DNA of 64,000 nucleotides from Tabrizicola_A aquatica (lineage in GTDB: Bacteria; Pseudomonadota; Alphaproteobacteria; Rhodobacterales; Rhodobacteraceae): the NCBI GenBank assembly GCA_965194375.1, contig CBDAEL010000003.1, one strand, 5' to 3'. The notes under the pieces are model-generated. The model made no database searches, was not told the origin of the DNA, and saw only the letters and a program-made list of their open reading frames with translations. Of the stretch, positions 58,255 through 64,000 are shown in pieces. The position numbers were made by a program, and so were the translations under genes. Position 1 is the stretch's first letter. Every line of letters begins with the position of its first letter.

Positions 58255-59343
58255 TCAAATGGGTCTGCCGATAGCGGTGATTTCGGCGACAAGTGCTGTG
58301 GCGGCGGCCGCATCAACTGCGCCAAACTCATAGCCGAAATCGATGGTTTGGCCGGGCGGCAGGCAGACCAGTTGTCCACGCCGGCCAGCCGCGGCCAGAC
58401 CATCTGGGTAGGCCGTTGAGGGCATCATGAAACCAGCCGCGTCCTCATCACCATTGCGAATGATCCAGCGCACCGCCAATGGAAGTTCGTCGGTCCGCCA
58501 CGTCACGAAATCCGCCGTGCCGTCTGGGTGCATTTGGGCGGCATGGGTCTGTCCGCTAGGCCCAGAGACAGGGCGCAGAACCGCAACACTTTCCACTGAC
58601 ATTGAGCCGGATGGCGGAACATCACGCAACGCCGATGATTGCGGCGCGGTCCAAGCGGCGGCGTCGCGTTCGGCGAGCGAAGCATTCAGCGCCGGTTTGG
58701 AGGTGTTGCGGATCAGGATGTCACCATCCTGCACCGTGTCGATGAAACGGCCGCCATCGGCAGGGCGGAAATTGACATGGGCCAGATAGAGCAGATCCAT
58801 CGGGCGTTGCTGACGGTTCTGGATCCCCATGCGAACGCTGATCCGGGTACTGCCCTGCCTGATCCGCAGGCTGGCCGTCGCATCGTAGCTGTGGCCAAAG
58901 GCGCGGGTCTGGCGGGTCGTGCCGGTCAGCGTGGCGGCCATCGCGCCATCCAGACTTTCCAGCTGAATGAGGGCGTTGTCATAGCGCGCATTGGGGAGTT
59001 CACCATGCAGCGGGTGCCTGTCTTCGAGCCCGGGATTACCCATCGCCGCCGCCCCACAATGCAAAAGGAGCCCGCCATTATTGCTTAGAAAATCTGCGGT
59101 ATCTTGCGGTTCGTCGAAGGCCGACCCCATGGTCAACCGCCGCCCAAGGAACGTGGCATCCCACACCTGCTGCCCCTGAAACGGCAGCACGATTACCTCG
59201 CCCGCGCCATTCAGGATGCGCAGGGCGGCCACCCCAGACCGGTAGCGGAAGCCGTTTACCACAATGCCTCCCGCTTTCGCGAACGTCCGTTCCACCGGCC
59301 CGAATTGATCAGGAGAAAGAGGGATCTCGACCGGGCCTGTCAT
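58255..59343 (-). CDS. DUF4432 family protein (aldose 1-epimerase-like fold)
   Basis: A 362-residue protein of the galactose-mutarotase-like superfamily, DUF4432 group. It shows Gly-Leu-Leu-Leu-His-Cys-Gly-Ala-Ala near 93, His-Pro-Leu-His-Gly-Glu-Leu-Pro-Asn-Ala near 110 with a likely catalytic His, Leu-Ala-His-Val-Asn-Phe near 185 and Asp-Phe-Gly-Tyr-Glu-Phe-Gly near 340. Such proteins occur in sugar or sugar-acid catabolic operons. It overlaps the truncated hydrolase gene by 4 bases upstream. Confidence 0.8.
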   Translation of the reverse strand: MTGPVEIPLSPDQFGPVERTFAKAGGIVVNGFRYRSGVAALRILNGAGEVIVLPFQGQQVWDATFLGRRLTMGSAFDEPQDTADFLSNNGGLLLHCGAAAMGNPGLEDRHPLHGELPNARYDNALIQLESLDGAMAATLTGTTRQTRAFGHSYDATASLRIRQGSTRISVRMGIQNRQQRPMDLLYLAHVNFRPADGGRFIDTVQDGDILIRNTSKPALNASLAERDAAAWTAPQSSALRDVPPSGSMSVESVAVLRPVSGPSGQTHAAQMHPDGTADFVTWRTDELPLAVRWIIRNGDEDAAGFMMPSTAYPDGLAAAGRRGQLVCLPPGQTIDFGYEFGAVDAAAATALVAEITAIGRPI

Positions 59344-60065
59344 CGGATCGTCCTTGGCGAAAGCTGGTTGAGATTAACCGTGTAGCCCATCTGCCGGAAC
59401 AAACCAGCGGCCGCCGCGCGGATGTCGACAACGGTCGAACGTTCGGCCCGGTGCGGAAACCGACCCGCCTCTAGCGCGATCCGTCCGTTGATGACCGCCC
59501 TGCGAACTGAGCGGGACCGCGGCGCATAGACCAAATTTCGGATCATGTCGGTCGAGGGCACTATCTTGGGACGGTCCAGCCTCTTGATCACGATGTCAAC
59601 GCGCTTGTCGGTCTGCAGCTTACCGGAGCTATCCTCCTGCCCCGCGGCACGCGCGCCCGCGCCCGTGGCAATCCACAAACCGTCCTCGGTAATCAGAACG
59701 TGACGGGCGCCACACACGTCGCGCGCCACAGGTTTGGCAAGGCTGATCTGCCGCCTGAGGTCGAGACCACTCGACCAGTTCGCGAAAACCGAGCCCAGCT
59801 CAATCTTCGCGCCGCGCCGCCACAACACGGCATGCCGCCCGTGGACTGAGCCCCAGTAGCCCCACATCATTAAGGCAGCAGGTGCCCAGGCGATCAAGTT
59901 TCCCTTATCGGCCAGCACAACACATCCTGTACGCGTTAGGTTGCTGGCCTGCACAAATGTCACGTTCCGATCCCAAAATCCAATGTCGTTCAGGTGCAAC
60001 AAAGGGTCCTTGTCCAACCTCTGGCGGTCAGCCGCCGTGTCAGCGTTGCTGTAGGACTGGCGCAT
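59340..60065 (-). pseudogene. C-terminal remnant of an ATZ/TRZ-type amidohydrolase, 5' end lost at IS junction
   Basis: The 241-residue open frame corresponds to only the second half of a chlorohydrolase/MTA-deaminase-like amidohydrolase. It has Phe-Val-Gln-Ala-Ser-Asn-Leu-Thr, a Leu-Gly-Ser-Val segment where a catalytic Gly-Thr-Asp would be expected, and the C-terminal composite domain strand Arg-Arg-Ala-Val-Ile-Asn-Gly-Arg-Ile-Ala-Leu. The N-terminal metal-binding half, about 200 residues, is missing, and the sequence upstream is IS3- and IS5-type debris. The gene still overlaps its downstream neighbour by 4 bases, so the operon has lost its first gene's start and its promoter. Confidence 0.75.
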
Positions 60066-60097
60066 GTTGATGGCGTGCCCTCATTTGGTGATCTGGG

Positions 60098-60240
60098 TCA
60101 ATTGTTAGTGCATCGTGGGCCTCTGGTCCACTGGGTGATGCTTTTGGGTGTCGGTCGCCGATATCCCAAAGCGCTGTGCGGCCTGACTGGGTTGTGGTGG
60201 GTGCGCCATGGCTTGATGAGGATTCTAGCTTCCCGAAGGC
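60098..60240 (-). mobile_element. IS3-family transposase C-terminal fragment
   Basis: The minus strand codes for Trp-Arg-Thr-His-His-Asn-Pro-Val-Arg-Pro-His-Ser-Ala-Leu-Gly-Tyr followed by Pro-Thr-Pro, the end of the integrase core of IS3-family OrfB proteins. The remainder of the transposase is absent. It lies directly upstream of the truncated hydrolase gene and was probably the insertion that cut it. Confidence 0.8.
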
Positions 60241-60249
60241 TTAAGGTCA

Positions 60250-60700
60250 GGAGTTGTGCTGGCCTTGTGGCCAGAAGATGAGGGTAGCGGCGAATGTGAC
60301 GGCGGAGAGGAAGGCCTTTAAGCATCTGTCAGAGCGGGTAGCCACTCCACGCCAATCCTTCGGACGCCCCAACATCATCTCAATCATGTTGTGGCGTTTC
60401 TAACGGCGCGTGTCGTATTTGATAGGCTTGGCCCGCGACTTCCTGCCGGGGATACAGGGTTTTGGCCCTTGTCTTTCAACACTGCCCTGAACCTGTCGGC
60501 ATCTAGCCCCGGTCGGCCAAAAGCCATTCAGCTAAAGGCAGACTGCCCAGAAGGGTAGCTGCGCCCGCGTAATCGTTGACCTGGCCGGCAGTCATGTAGA
60601 ACCGGATCGGACGGCGGTCCGCATAAGCGACGGCGTGCAGCTTAATGCTCAAGCCGCCCTTCGTCCGGCCGATCAGACGGCCTCTTTGGTCGCCTGTCCC
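60250..60700 (-). pseudogene. degenerate IS5-family (IS427-like) transposase fragment
   Basis: One minus-strand frame reads Ile-Gly-Arg-Thr-Lys-Gly-Gly-Leu, Ile-Lys-Leu-His-Ala-Val, Pro-Ile-Arg-Phe-Tyr-Met-Thr-Ala-Gly-Gln-Val and Trp-Leu-Leu-Ala-Asp-Arg-Gly before a stop. The match resumes in other frames with Lys-Ala-Phe-Leu-Ser-Ala-Val-Thr-Phe-Ala-Ala at the end. These are conserved parts of IS5/IS427-group transposases. Stops and frameshifts make it inactive. It abuts the IS3 fragment, which makes a composite scar of about 650 bases. Confidence 0.8.
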
Positions 60701-60848
60701 CCTTTTTCGACCGCAGGCTGAATCACACCAGCTGTGCGAGATAAATTGGTCCTATCCCTAGAACGCGCGGGCGTATTTCAGCAAATATTGCTTCTTAAAA
60801 GTAAATAGTGATGATGGGATATAACAGTTCCATCAGGAGAATTGCAGC

Positions 60849-62624
60849 ATGAGCACCCGTGCATTTCGGAGCGCTTCGACGGACGAAAGCACATTTCACG
60901 CGCGGCTTTTGGGTACACGTGGTGCGATCGCTACAGAAAATTATCTCGCGACGCATGCAGGCGCCGACATACTCAAAGCTGGAGGCAATGCCGTCGACGC
61001 TGCAGTTGCTGCGGTCCTCGTCGAGGGGTTGGTAAATCCTCAAATGCATACATTTGGCGGAGAATGTCCTATTCTGGTCCGCATGGCGCAGAGCGGGGAT
61101 GTCGAAGCGGTCAATGGAAATACAGCCGCACCACAAAGAGCGACTGCTCAAGCTTATCGTGATCGGGGCTATTCAGATGTGCCGGACGAAGGTGTGCTGG
61201 CAGCCGGCGTCCCGGCAGCCCCCGGCGCACTGATCCGAACACTGGCGCGCCACGGCCGATTGTCTCTGGCCGAAGTGGCCGCACCGGCCATAGAGCTAGC
61301 GCGCAACGGTTTTCCTTTGCACTCAGGAATGCTGAACCAAGAAAAGTTCGGCATCCGTGCCCTCGAACAGAAATTCCGTCGTGAATGGCCCGGCAGTGCG
61401 GCGCTTTATTTGCCAGATGGGGATCTGCCGCAGGTGGGCCAGATCTTCCGCAATCCAGCACTGGCTGCCACTCTGGAGGCGCTGGTCCACGCCGAAACAA
61501 GCACACGCGGAGATCGCAAGGCAGGCCTCGACGCTGCATATCGCAACTTCTATCAGGGCGACATCGCCAATGAGATCGCGCGGTTTTGCAAGGAGAGAGA
61601 TGGATTTCTCGAGCGCACCGATCTCGCAGTTTATGAGACCCAGATCGAAACGCCACATGCAATGAGTTTTGCTGGCACTACTTTATACAAATGCGGATTC
61701 TGGACCCAAGGACCGACCATACTCCAATGTCTCGCGATGCTGGAGCGTAGAAATCTACACAGTCTAGGTCATAACAGCGCTGAGTATCTGCATGTCCTGA
61801 TTGAAACCATCAAACTGGTATATGCGGATCGAGAACAATATTACGGGGACCCGTCTCAGGCGCATGTCCCTTCAGAGATGCTGTTGTCGAAGGAGTATGC
61901 AGCGCTAAGGGATGCGTTGATTGATACGGGCAAAGCCATAGGTGAAATGCGGCCCGGCGATGCCTGGGAGGGTAAGGCGCTATTGGCAAAGGAGAAGCGC
62001 TTTGAAGTTGCTCCGTGGGGGCATGGCACCGTGCATGTGGATGTTATTGATTCAGAGGGCAATATGGTCGCCGCAACTCCGAGTGGTGCCTGGATCAAGT
62101 CTGCAGAGGTGATTCCTGCGCTTGGCTTCCCTCTCGGCAACCGCTTGATGACCTTTTATCTCGAGCCAGAGCACCATCCAAACAGGGTTGCCCCGTTCAA
62201 ACGGCCGCGAACGACCATAAGCCCTTCACTGGCACTTCGTGGCGACAAGCCATGGATGGTTTTTGGCAGCATGGGAGGGGATCAGCAAGACCAGTGGCAA
62301 CTTCAATTCTATCTCAACCGGGTGTTGTTCGGAATGACCATCCAACAAGCGATTGAGGCACCGAAACTCAGCAGCGAGAACTTCCCTGGCTTTTTCGCTC
62401 CACATGACCGTTTTCCCAATCGCGTGCGTATTGAGCCACGCGTCGGGGGGGCAGTTTTGCAGGAGTTAGAAAAACTAGGTCATGATATCGAGGTCGCGAC
62501 GGATTGGTCAGAGGGCTATCTGCTGGCAGCCTCATATGACCCCGATACAGGTGTTCTTGAGGCTGGCAGCGATCCGCGCGGACCAAAAGGAGATGTCTTT
62601 CAGTCAAGCGCAATGTGTTGGTAA
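60849..62624 (+). CDS. gamma-glutamyltranspeptidase family protein
   Basis: The 591-residue Ntn-hydrolase-type protein has the GGT layout: Gly-Gly-Asn-Ala-Val-Asp-Ala-Ala-Val-Ala near residue 44, a central Gly-Thr-Val-His-Val-Asp-Val-Ile-Asp with the probable catalytic Thr near residue 396, and Pro-Arg-Thr-Thr-Ile-Ser-Pro-Ser-Leu plus Gly-Ser-Met-Gly-Gly-Asp near 455-475. It would cleave a gamma-glutamyl or similar amide bond after autoprocessing. No clear signal peptide is seen, so it could be cytoplasmic, as in catabolic GGT-like hydrolases. AGGAG precedes the ATG at 60849. Base composition is visibly lower in GC than the core genes, and IS remnants lie on both sides, suggesting transfer. 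Confidence 0.87.
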   Translation: MSTRAFRSASTDESTFHARLLGTRGAIATENYLATHAGADILKAGGNAVDAAVAAVLVEGLVNPQMHTFGGECPILVRMAQSGDVEAVNGNTAAPQRATAQAYRDRGYSDVPDEGVLAAGVPAAPGALIRTLARHGRLSLAEVAAPAIELARNGFPLHSGMLNQEKFGIRALEQKFRREWPGSAALYLPDGDLPQVGQIFRNPALAATLEALVHAETSTRGDRKAGLDAAYRNFYQGDIANEIARFCKERDGFLERTDLAVYETQIETPHAMSFAGTTLYKCGFWTQGPTILQCLAMLERRNLHSLGHNSAEYLHVLIETIKLVYADREQYYGDPSQAHVPSEMLLSKEYAALRDALIDTGKAIGEMRPGDAWEGKALLAKEKRFEVAPWGHGTVHVDVIDSEGNMVAATPSGAWIKSAEVIPALGFPLGNRLMTFYLEPEHHPNRVAPFKRPRTTISPSLALRGDKPWMVFGSMGGDQQDQWQLQFYLNRVLFGMTIQQAIEAPKLSSENFPGFFAPHDRFPNRVRIEPRVGGAVLQELEKLGHDIEVATDWSEGYLLAASYDPDTGVLEAGSDPRGPKGDVFQSSAMCW

Positions 62625-62730
62625 CCCTTAGCGGAAGCTATGGACCAAAGTTCAAGCTTGGCCTGAAGGTCAGCCGGACCGCATAACATCGCAGCGAACT
62701 GGCCAGATTCAGCAACCTCAAGACAGGTAA

Positions 62731-63330
62731 TCATGACTCTTTTCTGGTTGGCGATACCGGTGCCTCTGCGCGATCATGCATGCCGTAGTCGCGTATAACC
62801 AGTAATGCTAGGACCTCCGTAAGGCCTGGTGACGGGGCGATGGCTGCAACAAGCGCCAATGTCCGTTGGATCGTCTGAGCCTCTGCCAAAGCGATGAACG
62901 ATGCAGCATTGTTCACACTTTGGAAGCATGAGAAATCTGGGTGTTTAAGTTCCAAGTTTCCATAGGCCGCCACAACATAGCGGGCGTTGGCCGATCGCGC
63001 CATCTCGGGCAATGCCTGCGGTATGTCTTGCCCGGTCCTGACATGTAAAACACGTTCAGCGACGCGGATCCGGTAGTCTTCAAAATGAACTGTGCGGCCT
63101 GCGGTCTGGGAGCTTCGGTGAACGCAGTCCTGACGCCAGGCTGCAATGGCAGCGTCACTTTCCCAAAACTGATGCGACAGCAAGATATCCCTGTCCACAA
63201 GCGATGAGTAGCGATCTATAAAGATCAACCCTGCATGCTGCGCAAGCACGGGCTTAAGGACAGCGACATGTTCAAAGTAATGCTTCAAATGTCCTTGCTT
63301 TGGGCGGACCTCAAAAAACAACGCATGCAT
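62731..63330 (-). CDS. antibiotic biosynthesis monooxygenase (ABM) domain protein
   Basis: The first 95 residues form an ABM-type ferredoxin-like domain, with His-Ala-Leu-Phe-Phe-Glu-Val at the start, an Ile-Phe-Ile-Asp-Arg-Tyr strand and the Leu-Leu-Ser-His-Gln-Phe-Trp-Glu-Ser strand. The remaining 100 residues are not recognised; they may be a second divergent copy or a partner-binding domain. It converges with the GGT-like gene across 106 bases and shares its lower GC. Confidence 0.75.
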   Translation of the reverse strand: MHALFFEVRPKQGHLKHYFEHVAVLKPVLAQHAGLIFIDRYSSLVDRDILLSHQFWESDAAIAAWRQDCVHRSSQTAGRTVHFEDYRIRVAERVLHVRTGQDIPQALPEMARSANARYVVAAYGNLELKHPDFSCFQSVNNAASFIALAEAQTIQRTLALVAAIAPSPGLTEVLALLVIRDYGMHDRAEAPVSPTRKES

Positions 63331-63640
63331 GTGAGTTACTCCTCAAATCTTGGACAGTCTTGCGGGTTATTCTAGCCATTATCTGCGCCTGCTGATCGGT
63401 TTTTCAATTGCGCTGAAGGATGTCGTCAGACAAATGCGAACCGGTCTCCGGCTCCATAACCCCAGCTGTGTGTCAGGCTTCAAGTAGGCCGCGCCGCCTG
63501 GCGACAGAAGCGGTACGGCTGGCCCGGTAGCGATCGCATGATGTAATCGTCAGCGCTGTTCAGATCAGCGCTGGTCTCGTTTTGAAGCTATGGCAAGCGG
63601 GGTGTTTGTTTGTCTGCGGACGATACGCAATTGGCTTGTT
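63331..63640. repeat. intergenic region with a diverged copy of an IS3-type end
   Basis: Bases 63333-63413 repeat, with about 20 percent change, the end sequence found at 63641-63715 (TACTCC.CAA.TCTTGGACAG, then CGGGTT and CTGCTGATCGGTTT). The stretch between, about 63414-63640, holds no supported gene. The older copy is a remnant of a related insertion sequence; the newer belongs to the element that runs off the window. Confidence 0.7.
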
Positions 63641-63679
63641 TGAGCTACTCCCCAACTCTTGGACAGCTTTCCGGGTTGT
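63641..63679. mobile_element. terminal region of an IS3-family element
   Basis: GAGCTACTCCCCAACTCTTG at 63641 and the following bases to the transposase stop at 63680 form the 3' end of the element. The other end lies outside the window, so the inverted repeat cannot be confirmed. Confidence 0.6.
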
Positions 63680-64000
63680 TTAAGCTACTGCCTGCACCTG
63701 CTGATCGGTTTCAATGCGGTTAAAGTAGACCACGGCGGGCGGTTGGCCGCCATGGGCAGTGTGAGGGCGTTGGTGGTTGTAGAAGGTGATCCAGCGCCCG
63801 ATGCCGACCCGTGCCTGCGATCCGGTTTCCCAGGCGTGCAGATAGACGCATTCATACTTCAGGGACCGCCACAGGCGCTCGATGAAGATGTTGTCGATGC
63901 AGCGCCCTTTGCCGTCCATAGAGATCCGGGTGCCAACCCGTTTCAGCCTGTCAGTCCAGACGAAGGACGTGAACTGGCTGCCCTGATCCGTGTTCATGAT
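63680..64000 (-). CDS. IS3-family transposase OrfB (partial, N-terminus off the right edge)
   Basis: The visible 106 codons give the C-terminal integrase core: Asn-Thr-Asp-Gln-Gly-Ser-Gln-Phe-Thr with the second catalytic Asp, Gly-Arg-Cys-Ile-Asp-Asn-Ile-Phe-Ile-Glu-Arg-Leu-Trp-Arg with the catalytic Glu, and Phe-Tyr-Asn-His-Gln-Arg-Pro-His. It looks intact within the window, so this element may still be active, unlike the fragments at 60.1-60.7 kb. Confidence 0.93.
   Translation of the reverse strand: MMNTDQGSQFTSFVWTDRLKRVGTRISMDGKGRCIDNIFIERLWRSLKYECVYLHAWETGSQARVGIGRWITFYNHQRPHTAHGGQPPAVVYFNRIETDQQVQAVA

Overview
The window looks like chromosomal DNA of a photosynthetic or aerobic anoxygenic phototrophic member of the Rhodobacterales (Alphaproteobacteria). 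The reasons are the high GC content with tightly overlapping operons, a pucB-pucA-pucC light-harvesting 2 operon with a PpsR/CrtJ-type site in its promoter, a class I PHA synthase, a urease operon in the order ureD-A-(small ORF)-B-C-E-F-G, and betaine- and sugar-type ABC importers. Genes were called from the supplied sequence by motif recognition only; no database was searched.

Layout. 1-12.4 kb is a minus-strand catabolic cluster with divergent GntR and Rrf2 regulators. It encodes a cupin ring-cleavage dioxygenase, a FAH-family hydrolase, a nitrilase, a NicX-type 2,5-dihydroxypyridine dioxygenase, an acyl-CoA-dehydrogenase-like flavoenzyme that lacks the dehydrogenase glutamate, two flavin reductases, an SRPBCC/alpha-beta-hydrolase fusion, a glutamine-synthetase-like ligase and a TetR regulator. 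A solute-binding protein gene runs off the left edge. Two promoters share a TTTTCGAAAA palindrome. 12.6-19.1 kb holds phaC, tRNA-Met, a hydantoinase A-type gene, an MFS exporter and rplY. 19.1-27.5 kb is a betaine-type ABC importer operon with a choline-kinase-like and a dimethylglycine-dehydrogenase-like gene, facing a DeoR regulator. 27.5-32.7 kb is the urease operon.

33.1-36.3 kb is an arsenate module (arsR-arsC fusion, ArsJ-associated GAPDH, arsJ). 36.3-44.3 kb is an amino-sugar-type ABC operon with nagB, a SIS protein, a HutC-type regulator with a DasR-like operator, and an FGGY kinase. 44.5-49.3 kb is a very large repeat-rich surface protein with a C-terminal barrel-like domain; its signal peptide is out of frame across a G7 tract. 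50-52.9 kb is the puc operon. PucA carries Phe44 and Leu45 at the positions that blue-shift LH2 to the B800-820 (LH3) type, and has an unusual C-terminal extension of about 48 residues. 53.2-54.1 kb is a YeeE/YedE pair divergent from puc.

54.5-64 kb is an accessory region. It has a six-gene overlapping catabolic operon whose first gene is cut off by insertion-sequence debris (IS3- and IS5-type), then a gamma-glutamyltranspeptidase-like gene and an ABM-domain gene of lower GC, then the end of an IS3-family transposase running off the right edge.

The best candidates for undescribed biology are the mixed gentisate/dihydroxypyridine/nitrilase cluster with its shared operator, and the LH3-like puc operon with the extended alpha subunit and an unrecognised downstream gene.
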